Positions 12,840 through 23,966 of a stretch of 64,000 nt of DNA are shown here, one piece after another. The position numbers and the translations under genes were made by a program. How positions within the stretch are numbered: position 1 is the stretch's first letter; each line of letters begins with the position of its first letter. This stretch comes from Lethocerus indicus (lineage: Eukaryota > Arthropoda > Insecta > Hemiptera > Belostomatidae). The notes beneath the pieces were generated by a model, which was not told the DNA's origin, did no database searches, and was given only the letters and a program-made list of their open reading frames with translations. The DNA lies in NCBI GenBank assembly GCA_019843655.1, contig JACDQD010000009.1, positions 2,793,204 through 2,857,203 on the forward strand, given 5' to 3'.

Positions 12840-12973
12840 TTGGTTTCTCCTTTTCGCCATTCCTTCACCTTCGGACAAACGCCGACCGATTGCAAGAGAA
12901 AACAAACATTAAACAGCGAAAACAGAAGTAAATTGTTTATAATTTCACCAATAAAAATACTGCAAGAGTGCAT
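12840..12973 (-). CDS. possible secreted-peptide exon, unassigned
   Basis: The minus-strand frame from the ATG at 12973 opens with a hydrophobic stretch (LLLFSLFNVCFLLQSVGVC, about residues 15-33) that could be a signal peptide. A basic Cys-containing segment follows (CPKVKEWRKGETNPARGSPR). The frame continues to 12662 but becomes less protein-like. Another open frame lies on the plus strand over the same DNA. No splice signals or known family support it, so this is a weak candidate. Confidence 0.15.
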
Positions 12974-13307
12974 AAAAGCTTCTCGTAGCTTTCACACTTT
13001 TGGGAAAAGCTTACCAACGAATGACAGCAACATTTTTACTAAATCAGCAGTTTTCTTGCCGCTAAAAGACGCAGTAAAAGCGCCGTATATGTGGCAGAAA
13101 GTTTCAAGCGGAATATTTAACATTCAGGGTCCAAATATCTTCGTGTAATGTCTAACCGCCATTGAAGAGTGGAAATGAGAAATTTCAGGCCAAAAATATG
13201 TTTGAAAGTATTGATTTTTATTAATGTTGAAACATCTTTATTTCGGCCCTTTCAACCCATTATCCAATTTTGACACCGATTAAAAGTTTACTCTCAGTCT
13301 CCCTCAA

Positions 13308-13628
13308 ATGGAAACCGGCTGGCTTTATTGTCAAGCTCGGTTGAATCGAAATTTGAGTGGAGAACGACCGAAAGACAATTCTGTGCGTGGGAAAATGGTT
13401 ATTTTTCAAATGGCGTCATCCCGACAAAGGATGTTCTTCCCCGGCCTTGGAGTTCGAACGGAAGTAGAAGATGCTGTCGTGGAGGCTCTTGACACTATTC
13501 GCAGACGGTCCAACACATTACGGCTAGTTTACCCAATACAAAAGGATTTCAACAATAGATTTTCGGGAGTTTTCTCTCAAGCTGCTAACAAGGATGGTAA
13601 TTTTGGACTGCTAAATTCAAAAGAATAG
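13308..13628 (+). CDS. unassigned 106-aa ORF with codon-like composition
   Basis: An ATG frame with no competing long frame on the other strand ends at TAG 13626-13628. Residues around VRTEVEDAVVEALDTIRRR look like an amphipathic helix; the rest shows no domain I know. Codon third positions look less random than in neighbouring frames, but this is by eye. It could be a pseudogene piece, a transposon ORF fragment or a small gene. I assign no function. Confidence 0.22.
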   Translation: METGWLYCQARLNRNLSGERPKDNSVRGKMVIFQMASSRQRMFFPGLGVRTEVEDAVVEALDTIRRRSNTLRLVYPIQKDFNNRFSGVFSQAANKDGNFGLLNSKE

Positions 13629-14269
13629 CAATTCTAAATATGAAAAAGACCTATGCGTCACTTTTCTAAACATATTTGAACGAAACGAATGTTGTCGAGG
13701 ATAGAACCCGTTCTGTGTTGCATACTGATTTATATTATGTTTCAGGTAATAATAATTAAATGTATGTAAAATGTTTACGCATGACGACGCCGTTAAAGGC
13801 GGACAGTGACAATGCGAACGGGACGCGTGTCGAAATAACAACATTGCACAATCGAGGAAGACGGCAAAGAGGCTGCCGATGGGGCAATCGAGATCGATAG
13901 GAAGGAAGGGAGGAGAAGCGAATCATGCTAATTTGCGCTTAACAGTGCACAACGGGCGAATGCAAGACGGGCGGCATTCTCAGAAACGATCGGGAGGCCC
14001 CCAAAAAAAAAAAAAATACTTTCCGGGACAATCGTTCGTGCGGACAGAAACACAAAACAGAAACAGAAACGCTTCTGGAATGGAAAGTAGACTTTGTCAG
14101 AATTAATAGAGCGGTCGACTGGGACAAATGGAGGCCGCGGTACGGGCTTTGCAGTCCCTCCTTGCTTTCTAATTCATCAGCGGATAGCCGGTTGAAAAAT
14201 ATCGGTTTTCAAACCGGCCGTTTATTTTCAGTACTCTGGCGCCAATCCAACTGGGCAAAACTATTACTT

Positions 14270-14314
14270 GAACAAATTGTAGCGTTACACGGACTTACTT
14301 CCGATGAATATTTG
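14270..14314 (+). repeat. dispersed repeat segment shared with 25191-25235
   Basis: The text gaacaaattgt, then gttacac, then ccgatgaatatttg recurs at 25191-25235, just upstream of the tandem hammerhead-bearing unit. About 120 bp downstream here a cgctactgaagacc text (14430-14443) resembles the hammerhead 5' half. This may be an older copy of a longer element of the same family. Confidence 0.5.
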
Positions 14315-14711
14315 AATCCAACCGACCACATAACTACCGTAGAAAACTGATAAAAGTCTGAAAAAATATAGCATCGTATCGAAATAAAAACGAAGGAATT
14401 TGTAGCTGGGACATTCAACTACTGAACAGAACGCTACTGAAGACCACGCTGAGATTATTCGGGAAAATTGCTGAAGAAAGTTCGATAGGAAAGTAGAAGC
14501 TCGTTGCCAAAAGTAGCTGTCGTCATTTTCAACAGAAAATGGCAGAATCCCGGGTCGAACGAATGTAAAAACTTAAATTATCTATCGCACGCATTAGTGG
14601 GCAATTACTGAAACTCTATTCAATCTTTATCTATCCCATTACAATCCAGAAACTGAATAAAAAAAGTTGGAAGGCCGCAATTAAATATTCATAGAGCCCG
14701 ATAGGGGTTAA

Positions 14712-14721
14712 GGGGGGGGGG
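14712..14721 (+). repeat. poly-G run (10)
   Basis: An uninterrupted G tract in AT-rich surroundings. Similar G or C tracts of 9 to 11 occur at 15622, 23488, 31486, 52453, 54024 (C), 60326 and 61031. Confidence 0.9.
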
Positions 14722-15162
14722 ATTCGCGAAACACTTCTTAAAAAGTTCTCGACGCCCGACTCGACGGTTTTATTGTTCTTGAAAAAAAAGTGTTTTCAGA
14801 AAATCCTAGAACGCAACTGGACAAAGGGAAAGTTCTAGGACGAATCCAATTAAATGTTCGCGTCCTGTTAGAAAAAGTTCCGTAAACACCTCGCAAACGG
14901 TCATATACCGTCATATATAGCGCAGATATATTTTCTGTTAATATTTGGTCTATTAATATTTCTTCGGGAAAAATTTCCAGTCCATTAATAGAACAAACTG
15001 GAATAATTTTACAAAAGAAAATATAACAAGAACGAGCCGTAATATTTGTTCCGCCTATTGGTTGACAATATGGTGTCATAATTATGTTGTCAACTATATA
15101 ACCTATTTATAAGATTTAAATTAGTTTAAGATACTCGATTGATACGAAATACATGTCGATTT

Positions 15163-15203
15163 GATAGACCGGTTTTGGCTTCTCGCCACCGTCAATAGCA
15201 CTC
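15163..15203 (-). repeat. decayed hammerhead-core copy
   Basis: Read on the minus strand it gives gtgctattgacggtggcgag followed by aagccaaaaccggtctatc. This aligns with the dispersed core over about 40 nt. Core positions have changed (CTGAAGA to TTGACGG, GAAA to AAAA), so it is not expected to cleave. It shows the family has old as well as younger copies. Confidence 0.6.
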
Positions 15204-15956
15204 CGTGAGTAAATTTCTCAAGCCCCGAAGATAGCACGATAATAGTCGGTATAGTAGTAATACGCAATTGTTAAGCGGAGTCCAATGTTTCCGATTTGTA
15301 CGAACATCTCTCGCCCAATGGCGAAATCTTTTCCTTTCATTTTTCCGAAGTCTGAAACCGGAGCGTTTCCAGCACTCCTTAGCGAACCGGTGTAGCAACG
15401 GATGATATACCGTCTCATTGTATCGCAATTTCGTATAATTGTTTCGGTCCTTTGTATTCTCCCACTTGTCTCTCGATCTACAAAACCGGGTTAACGACGC
15501 TCAATATCAATTCCGCGCGTGGCGAGGAGGGACTGAATATAGTAGAAGCGACGGCGTCATATTTCCCCCGGCGTAACGACGCCTACGTAATATCCGACGT
15601 CTGTCAGACATTCCGGGTCATGGGGGGGGGGAGCGAGGACCTGTCAGATATGACAGTCTGAGATGTCCGAAGGTCGCTGACGTTGGCTCGAGGAAACATC
15701 ACTCAAATGTACTAGGATCGATATACAATACCTGCCAATCCCATAATTATTCATTATGTACCAACTGTCATGCTAATTTAGATTAAATGGGCCCGTATTA
15801 AATGTGTACTTTAAGTTTAAACATGTGTTTATATCCACTGGCTTATTTGGACCTATACAGTAACATAGTAATATCCTGAGATATTTAGGTATTATGGCAC
15901 CTACCTTTTTTTAAATTGATATTTACATTTCTTAATGTCTACCTTTTTATTTTTTT

Positions 15957-16492
15957 TAACCTTTTTTTATTTTGTACAATCACCATTGAATGTTATAAAT
16001 ACAAGTGCTGATTTTTTTACATGTATTTCGTGATAAAAGGAACCACCCAAAAATGGCACTTTTCACACAAGAACAATTATAGTCTAAGGGCTAAGAAGAT
16101 CTCTAGGCCACTGGCGTTTAAGCCGACGCGCGGGGGGGATAATGGATGGGTAAGAGAGGAAAGGGGCTGAACGAGTGGATTAGGACGAGGAGTAAGGCGG
16201 GAGTGGAACTTCAGGAACCGGGATTTTGCGACTTCGTCGACTGTAGGTATGTTGAGGTGATTATGGATTGTGTGGTTAGAAACATACCGGGGGGAGCATT
16301 AAGGATGGTACGAAGGACTTTTGACTGGAATCTCTGGATGCGAGCGATGTCGGATGTCTCGTTGGAACCCCATAGCTCTATACCTTAAGTCAGTTTGTTA
16401 CTTAAGGTCAATTTTGATGTCCGTTTAAGTAATGGCCTTAAGAGTCCAAATTGTCTGTTTAAGTCGATTCTTTTGAGTCGGGTATGGGGAGT
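15957..16492 (-). mobile_element. Jockey-clade LINE 3' end, 5'-truncated
   Basis: Read on the minus strand, it encodes the end of a Jockey-type reverse transcriptase ORF: PHTRLKRIDLN, RPLLKRTSKLTLSNKLT, then after a deletion GIELWGS and ARIQRFQSKVLRTI. Frameshifts and a deletion around 16385 break the frame. An A-rich tail lies at the left edge, seen as T-runs at 15957-15970 on the plus strand. The frames running the other way (such as 16146-16388) are antisense shadows. Confidence 0.85.
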
Positions 16493-17604
16493 ATAACTTT
16501 TTAAGCACGATCTTTTTGTGTCCAGAATCAATAACGCAGTTATCACACAACATCGTACATAAAATAACAGTGCTGTCAGCATGCTAGGTCCGCAACAGGA
16601 TGAAACCAATTCAAGAACTGTGAAATTCATATTTCTCTGAGTGGATAAAAGACGAACAGTTTTTGCTACTGACTTGAGTTATGAAGTTGTAGAAGCGAAT
16701 TCGGCCAATTGAACTCACCGATTCCCAGCGAGGCCGGAGTCCGTACTTTGTTGGTACTTCCCAGTCGTTTGAAAGCCGACACCTTTTTAAACATATCGCC
16801 ACTTGAGTCAATATTGCCGCGACCGAATCATATTTTCCGTACAACGTATAACAGCAACTGCCGTTTGGGCCTTTGCCGGAACCGAAGAAATCGTACTCAG
16901 ATTACAGGAAGAAATGGCCGTTCAACGTTGCCGGTTCTAAAAATAAAAACTAATATATCGCCAACGATACTGTTATCTTTCGCTCGAAAACATGACGCTC
17001 CTACAGGTTTTCCGGTCAAGGTTTTACGCAAAGTGAGACTCATCGTTTACACAGTGCAAAATAGTGTTCGAAACTAAAACTCACAGTTCCTCGGTAACTC
17101 AAGTAGGCGGACGATTGGCTTCAATAAGTACTGTCGATAAATTGATTATAATTCGAAATATATTTCCCTGTTCTTATAAATAATTTTTCAGAGGATGAAC
17201 AACGAGGAAGGTAGAAGGATTGAAAGTAAGGAGGACTACTTTCCTTTCGCCGAAAGTCATTCCAATTTTCAGGGTTCAAATTTCAGTTTCGAGTTTTCGC
17301 TATTGCATCTAAGTCAGATATGCCAAGCTCTTTCGAAAGGTAACAAATGAAAGTTTAAACAACAAACCCCAGCTGTAATATTGATAGCGTACAGTACGGA
17401 ATGCTACTGATGACGGACACAGAAATGCGTGATCAACGGTACAAATCACGCCACCGAGAACAAATATCTTAAAATTCGTAATTACGTCCGTTTTCATTAT
17501 TGTAATTTAAATTAAAGAAAACTTTAATCCACTGCCAAAAAACGCTTGGCGCCAATATCGGGAGGGCTTCGAATTATATTCAACTGCAATGCGAGATCAA
17601 GCAA
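16493..17604. other. gene-free stretch
   Basis: An open frame at 16709-17077 (plus) has no recognisable domain and overlaps a minus-strand frame. A gctactgatgac text at 17402-17414 resembles the hammerhead 5' half only. Confidence 0.4.
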
Positions 17605-17705
17605 TCGGTTTAAGGCCAATAGAAGCGTTAACCGGTCTAATTTCCGGTCTAATTCCAGAGCCCGTTAACCGGTCGGTTTTAATTGCTGTCCGCCGGTTAA
17701 CCGCG
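17605..17705 (+). promoter_or_regulatory. cluster of AACCGG / CCGGTTAA motifs
   Basis: Within about 75 bp there are gttaaccggtc at 17627, tccggtct at 17643, gttaaccggtcgg at 17664 and ccggttaaccg at 17692, plus a direct 12-bp repeat (ccggtctaattt, about 17632-17655). AACCGGTT-like sites are the known target of Grainyhead/CP2 factors. The cluster lies roughly 0.8 kb upstream of the exon at 18486. Binding is inferred only from the motif. Confidence 0.25.
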
Positions 17706-17911
17706 TGTTTTTATCGGGACTTTATTGTGGAGTGGACCCGCATTGCGTCAAAATGCGATGGCTCGGTTTTAATTCCCCCTTCCTCCCCATCCCCACCACA
17801 CCGCGGGGGCGACAAACTGTTTTTATTGGAATTGCAGACCGCGGCCGGAAAAAAGAGACATTTTTCTTTACGGGAAATAAAAAGTAAGTGAAGTAACGGG
17901 AGGCGCGCTGT

Positions 17912-18380
17912 TGGAAAATTCGGACTCTTAAGGCCATTACTAAAACGGACATCGAAACTGACATTATACAAAGCGATATTTAAACCGACATAGACATACG
18001 GTAGTGAGCTATGGGGTTCCACAGAGTCATCCGACATCGCTCGCATCCAGAGATTCCAGTCAAAAGTCCTTGGCACCATCCTTAATGCTCCCTGGTATGT
18101 TTCTAACCAAACAATCCACCATGACCTCAACACACTGACAGTTGAAGTCACAAAATCCTGGTTCCCGAAGTTCCACTCCCGCCTTTCTCCTCATCCTAAT
18201 CCAGTCGTTCAGTCCTTTTCCTCTTTTACCCATCCACTATCCCCACCACGACGGCTTAAACGCCACTGGCAGTAGTTAAATCATGTCAAAAGCGCCATCA
18301 TTGGGTGGTTTCTCTATCGAGACTCGATCGAGAATTGCACCTATAACTGTAAAAGTTAATTGTGCAAAATAAAAAAAAGT
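17912..18380 (+). mobile_element. Jockey-clade LINE 3' end, 5'-truncated
   Basis: Same family as 41487-42075. It carries broken reverse-transcriptase C-terminal coding text (gagctatggggttccac, then a LINE segment for ARIQRFQSKV). The family 3' tail follows, cacctataactg and tgtgcaaaataaa, ending in an A-run. It lies just upstream of the exon at 18486, probably within the preceding intron or upstream DNA. The long minus-strand frame 18151-17711 is an antisense shadow. Confidence 0.85.
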
Positions 18381-18485
18381 TTCGACGTAATCTACGGAAA
18401 TTTTTTTATTGTTCGCAAACGCGAGGAGATGGTTGAACGGATGGTTGGATTTCATTGAAAAATTTGAACTGCTTTCTTGTTTCAG

Positions 18486-18725
18486 TTGTCCCGCGAGGTG
18501 AAAGAAGACCGCCTAAATGGGGGGCGTGTATTCAGCGGACGGCCAAATCGTCGTCCAACACGAGGGACGTCGCGGGGGCGGCGGAGGCGGTCCCGGAACA
18601 GCCCTCAGGGGCCACCACCACCACCCCCACCACCACGTCCACGTCCACCCGGCGGGACCCCACGTCCACGGACACTCCCACATCCACCATCAGCAGCACA
18701 CGCTCAAGAAGCACCAACCGACAAG
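18486..18725 (+). CDS. first coding exon of a histidine-rich, possibly myristoylated protein
   Basis: An acceptor (tgctttcttgtttcag) ends at 18485 and a donor (acaag|gtaagc) starts at 18726. Coding begins at ATG 18517 and runs 209 nt to the donor, ending in phase 2. TGA and TAA stand in frame directly upstream, so the preceding 31 nt are 5' UTR. The peptide starts MGGVYSADGQIVVQHE, which fits the MGxxxS N-myristoylation pattern. Six Gly follow (residues 20-25), then a His-rich part (about 33-61, 16 of 29 residues His, with HVHVH and HVHGHSHIHH). Most codons end in G or C, unlike the AT-rich surroundings. Such His runs can bind zinc or other metals, but I do not recognise the gene. LINE copies flank it on both sides. 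Confidence 0.75.
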
Positions 18726-18890
18726 GTAAGCACAAGGACCAACTGCCTACTTCAGGCCCGTTAAATGTGGGATATTGAAAGTTTGAACCGTATCACGTCA
18801 GGTTTTTCCTTAACTCTTAAACAAATAGAAATCATTGTATTGTAAATACTTTTCTTCATTAAACACATTTTATTTAAGCACATCGGAATT

Positions 18891-19272
18891 GAACTATGGG
18901 GTTCCGCCAAGAAATCCAACATCGCTCGCATCCAAACATTCCAGTCAAAAGTCCTTCGTACCATCCTTAATGCTCCCCCCGGTATGTTTCTAACCGAACA
19001 ATCCATAATGGCCTCAACATACCGACAGTCGACGAAGTCGCAAAATTCCTTAAATTCCATTCCCGCCTTTCTCCGCATCCAAATCCACTTGTGTTCAGTC
19101 CCTTTTCTCTTTTACCCGCCCGTTATCCTAGAGACTTTCTGTAGGCCGGATACAGGTCAAAAGTACCATCACTGGATGGCGTCTTTATCGAGTGAAACTA
19201 ATCAAACAAACCGCAATTGTACCTATAACTGGCATATAGGTGATTGTACAATAAATAAAGTTTAAAAAAAAA
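18891..19272 (+). mobile_element. Jockey-clade LINE 3' end, 5'-truncated
   Basis: It begins inside reverse-transcriptase coding text (gaactatggggttcc; then ARIQTFQSKVLRTILNAPPG). It ends with cacctataactg-like text (here cctataactggcatatagg) and an A-run at about 19264-19272. It lies in the putative intron downstream of the 18486-18725 exon, in sense orientation. The open frame 19078-18761 on the minus strand is its antisense. Confidence 0.85.
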
Positions 19273-20279
19273 TTAAGCACATGAAATTTTAGCTGTGCGT
19301 GAGTAAAAATATTTTTTTATTGTGATCAATACTCTTGATAAGCTGGCAACATGTTGATCGTAATCCCTCTAAACTCTTTCAATAATCGGAAATTGATTCC
19401 GATTAGAAAGTCCCGTTCGTCCGCGAACTAGGGGCTTCCCAATTTAAAACTTCCATTCCGAAATCCCACCCAAGGAGACAATTTGCAGGAGGTATCTGTC
19501 GGGAGAGTTCAACGAGGAAAACCTGTGACGAATTCGGATTATTAAATGAACACGAATGCGGTCCACCAGCGGCATTCGAACCCTCTACAACTTCTGAACC
19601 ACTTCAATTATTAGCCCAGCCTACTCCCATTGCGTAGGGGCCGACTTATAACAGCACTTTAGGTGTGAAGCGCCAGTTGTTTGGGAACAAACTACCGAAG
19701 TGAATTCTAACGCTCGTTATTAATTCGAATTATCGGCGTTTGCGCAGTCGGGCTGGAATATATTTTGCTCGTATTATTGCACACGTTTGAAATATAAGGA
19801 TAATCAACAAAATTAAATTGCACTAACGCGATTAAAGGAACTCCAAGAAGAAGTTCTGACCAGCTTTCCTGTTTAACATCGACCCGTAAGCCCTTTTGAA
19901 TTACAGACTAAGTTTTTCCGATCGGGAAGTTAAAAACTCAAATCGTTATTGATCCGCTGAACCGTGAGGATCGGGGTCAATTTGCATTTTCGCGAAACTC
20001 TTGCAATTCCTACTTCATTGTTAATTCCTTTTTTGCGCCTTTTCGGCGCTTCCAATTTATCAAGAACAGCAACTAGAGCATACTACCGACAGTATTCAAT
20101 TAGGAACTCGGCCGGCGCGATAGGAAAGTGGGACACACGGTTAATAAAATAAAACACTTTCTATAACGATTATACGTCTTCGAATCGCTTAACACTTCTC
20201 TCTATTCAGTTATTCAGTTCAGACTAAAACGTCTTTTGGGTTGATAAATTCAATTTTATGTTCCCCCGGATTTCATAAG

Positions 20280-20327
20280 GACGCCAAAAATTGTAATAGA
20301 TTTTAAAGGGGAAGAACAAATACATTG
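20280..20327 (+). CDS. candidate second exon (48 nt)
   Basis: A pyrimidine-rich stretch ends in cataag at 20279, and a good donor (acattg|gtgagt) starts at 20328. Starting with one base to complete the codon left by the 18486 exon (AG|G, Arg), the exon reads TPKIVIDFKGEEQIH and leaves TG in phase 2. The phase match and the open frame support it. The acceptor is AAG rather than CAG, and 48 nt is easily open by chance. No domain is recognisable. Another possibility is that the true next exon lies elsewhere. Confidence 0.3.
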
Positions 20328-23282
20328 GTGAGTATGATTGCAAATGAACTGTTAGTTGAAAAGCCTTATGTAGATTTCATTTATGCGTAGATATATTTTA
20401 CATTAACCACGAATGATTATTTTTAGTACGCAAATAGTTTGGACAAGAAACGGCTCGTATTCTACACGGGCAATAACATTCAATCATATTTTCAACCTAA
20501 ATATTACCGTTATTCATCAGCGTAATTGTAATTTGTAATTCAAAGTTCGCACAATTGTCTTCCCCCCGAGTATGCACACGATAAACATATGCCGGGCTCG
20601 TATCAGTACGCGTAATTTGTGGACCGTAATAGTTTTACATTTTCCGACCTAATAGTTAGCTGGTCCAATAGTATGCGATGGCTTTGGACGAAGCCTTCAT
20701 ATTTTTAGTCTTTTTTACAATTTTTATTCAAAAAAAGGATACACTATGCAGCACGGTTCGAGATTAAGGAAATAAATCTTGAAATAATTTAAAAGGTAAT
20801 ATCCCATTCGTTACTAAGGAATTGACCCCAAAACCGGACGAAAAAATAATTGACCAATTATATTCCGATATGGTGTTAGCCTCGAAAAGTAGTCAATTTC
20901 TACCCATTAATCGCCTATAAACATCGGTTTATTGTCCCGGACACTGAACGAGCCTACGGATGATGATAAATACGAGGTCGATCGTGGTCGCGACCGAAAT
21001 GCGACATTTTGTACATAATATCGATTGTACCGCTAAATATCGACTGCTGTGTAAATGTCAGGTCGACTGTTGCGGACAACCGACTGAAATCGGAGTTCGG
21101 GGACCAAACCGTGAACTCTAACCTTCCCACTTCCATACTAATTCCCTACCATTTTGAGTTCAATATATAAATAGATAGATAGATATATGTGAAACCCCAC
21201 TTAATACATAACGGTATCTTATCTCATTTTATTTTGATAATTAATTCTCGCTTTCTGCCTGATAGTTTTTTCCATATACCGATTTCATATATCGGTAAAC
21301 GAGCTAAATGTATTCCATAGGTGCATTAAAAACCATCTAAAAGAACTTGGGTAACAATAGTAACAGTGCAGTGCATAAGTACCTGACTACAATATGACGA
21401 AATCAGAATAGCTTGAGACAATCGGAGGTGTCATGTTAAAAATATACCATAATAAATAATAAACTAGTTGTACGTTCACTTTCCCTAAACAATGAATTTA
21501 TATTCTAAGAAATGTAAGGTACTGAAAGTGTATTTTTAAAATTTTAGTCTAAAGTACTAAAACTGCCTGAGTATAAAAACTAGAAAAGACGTTTGAATAA
21601 GCAACTTTGTAGTTTTAGTATCTTTTCCCCTTCGCGTCACAGTGAAGACGAGTTTCCACAATTCCTCTCTAATACAGAATAGACTGGTAAAGTGCAGCTC
21701 CGTCCGTGTGTCTTGAAACTGTGGCTTAGGACGAAGGAACGCTTCCGCCCCCGCAGCTAAACCAACATATTAAGAATTCCATAACAACGCGTAATATCGC
21801 TTTGAACCCCTGTCGAGAATTCAAGTTGCATTTCCTCCCTTCGCCGCATTATTACTTGCGCCACGCCGTCTTTTCTTGTTTCACTATTATTTCAGAGCCG
21901 ACTTATTTTAGTTCCCTTCGATAATAATTTCATTTATTGATGCTTTAAATTTCAGAATAGGCGGCGGGAGTTCATACTATGAGCACATTTATATCAATAA
22001 TAGGGGAAAATTGGAGTACTAAGAACAAATTGAGAATAAAAATATCCTTGCCCACTTGCTACTGTTGTACATGAGAATTTCGCCTTATATCTGAAATTTG
22101 TAGGAATGCAGTAGTGGAATCGTTTTAAGCTCCATAACTGTATGTAAAATGGTGTCTGTATTTTTTGGAAACGAGGCCAAAATCGTCTTTATCCAGAAAT
22201 GTATTTCTCTGTTAACGTAAATAGGGAATATGCTGAAAAACTAGAGTTAGCTCTTGGATCAAACAGGACGCATTAGCGTCGGTGGCTTTTCTTAAAACCG
22301 GCCACAATTTGCCAGATAACGTTTATTATTAGAGGCCACCGTAAAAGGGGGGAATTCAATTTTAATACCCACTTTAGGCGACTTGAATAGCTTCGGGCGC
22401 CCCTAACAATATCAAGTGGATAGAAAAATGTGATACCCGGCCACGATATTTCAGGATGGTTTCATTAAAAGCATCAACTAGCCCGGAGAGGTCCTGTTGG
22501 ACGTCCAGTTAAAATCAAGTGTGCCATAAAGCTCGTCGGAAGAGAACTGATGCGTTTTAATAAAGCCTGATAATAAACCAACGCCAGTAACATTGCGGTA
22601 CTGATATAACGATGTACGCATGCGGTATCACTATCATCACTATGTTACTGACGGGGTTCTGTTGAAAATGGCAATGTGAAACAGAAAAACGCTTGAGTGG
22701 CGATACTAACACTGTAGCCCCAAAACTTTTAGCAGCGTTCAAAATCGTTAGTTTCTCTGATCTGGTGACAATTTAGTAAATATTTCGGTATATTTTAATT
22801 ACATAGATATTTCAAAAGATCTTAATAAGTAGATGATTAGTGACCTTATAATTTGCTAATGCGATAAGTCGGTGTGAGTAAAATACCGATAAAAAACCGT
22901 GAGTCATTAGTTCTCTCTGAACAAAAGTAAGCGGATAGTTCATGTAGCAATAAAGATATCGGTCATAAACCGGCTATTACGAGCGGTGAAACAGCCTCCT
23001 TGAATCTCTCTCCCCTTTCGAAGGGAGTAACGAATCTTTTACAGGTTACGATCGGCAGTCGTAAAGGACGGCGTTATGCCTTCTCAATTTCTAATTCCCG
23101 CTTTCTACTTTAGACTTTAACAACTTCATTCTCAGGACTGGAAACTCATCACCGGGTTCGGCAATAAAGATTCCCTCCGAAGCACCCGGTGAAAAAGTGT
23201 CAAATTATGTCAGCAGTGTGTTAAACTCTATCACCGCTGACGCTCAGATGCGATCTTATAACGTTAACTCTATCTAATTTCC
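20328..23282. other. gene-free stretch, possibly intronic
   Basis: It holds a short GATA run at 21171-21185. Two good-looking acceptors stand at about 21893 and 21957 (attatttcag, aaatttcag), but I could not pair either with a donor in an open frame continuing from 20327. Nothing else is supportable. Confidence 0.4.
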
Positions 23283-23531
23283 AGTATCAGTTTTTTACCC
23301 TTTTTCTTTATTTTGTACAATCAACATTGAATGTTATAAGTACAAATGCTGTATGTATTTTTTTTTCACATATTTCGTTTTTATTTCGTGATAAAAGGAA
23401 CCACCCAAAGATGGTACTTTTGACACAAGAACAATTAGGGTCTAAGGGCTAAGAAGATCTCTAGGCCAGCGGCGTTTAAGCAGACGCGGGGGGGGGGGAT
23501 AATGGATGGGTAGGAGAGGAAAGAGGCTAGA
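23283..23531 (-). mobile_element. Jockey-clade LINE 3' tail (outer copy)
   Basis: This contains the family 3' UTR on the minus strand: T-rich tail near 23300, ttgtacaatcaacattg, then ggaaccacccaaagatgg and the poly-G-interrupted gacgcggggg text. It stops abruptly at 23531 where a second 3' UTR copy begins. Confidence 0.8.
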
Positions 23532-23966
23532 GAAACCACCCAATGATGGCGCTTTTGACATGGTTTAACTACTGCCAGTGGCGTTTAAGCCGTCGTGGTG
23601 GGGATAGTGGATGGGTAAAAGAGGAAAAGGACTGAACGAGTGGATTGGGATGAGAAGAAAGGCGGGAGTGGAACTTCAGGAACCGGGATTTTGTGACTTC
23701 GTGAACTGTCAGTGTGTTGAGGTCATGGTGGATTGTTTTGTTAGAAACATACCGGGGGGAGCATTAAGGACTTTTGACTAGAATCTCTGGATGCGAGCGA
23801 TTTGGGATGTCTCGGTGGAACCCCATAGCTCTATACCGTATGTCCATGTCGGTTTAAGTATCGCTTCGTATAATGTCAGTTTCAATGTCCGTTTTAGTAA
23901 TGGCCTTAAGAGTCCAAATTTTCGGTTTAAGTCGATTCTTTTGAGTCGTGTATGAGGATTCCACCT
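23532..23966 (-). mobile_element. Jockey-clade LINE 3' end (inner copy)
   Basis: This is a second copy in the same orientation, directly abutting the previous tail. On the minus strand it encodes NPHTRLKRIDLNRKF, then AILKPTWTYGIELWGSTET and ARIQRF, before the frame breaks. It is 5'-truncated at about 23966. The two tails in tandem indicate either insertion of one copy at the end of the other or a duplication. Confidence 0.85.

Larger units (their letters stand above)
13629..15162. other. gene-free stretch
   Basis: It contains an A-run at 14003-14015 and a poly-G run at 14712-14721. An unassigned minus frame lies at 15079-14738, and one dispersed repeat segment is annotated separately (14270-14314). 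Confidence 0.4.

Noticed and set aside
17400..17425. CTGATGA followed by GAAA (gctactgatgacggacacagaaa)
   Set aside because: It looks like a hammerhead 5' half, but there is no stem III, no GTC triplet and no stem I partner.
17711..18151. 146-codon minus-strand ORF over the LINE at 17912
   Set aside because: It is the antisense of the Jockey 3' end. The same antisense peptide text (FDWNLWMRAMSD) recurs at 16146-16388 and 45710-45892.
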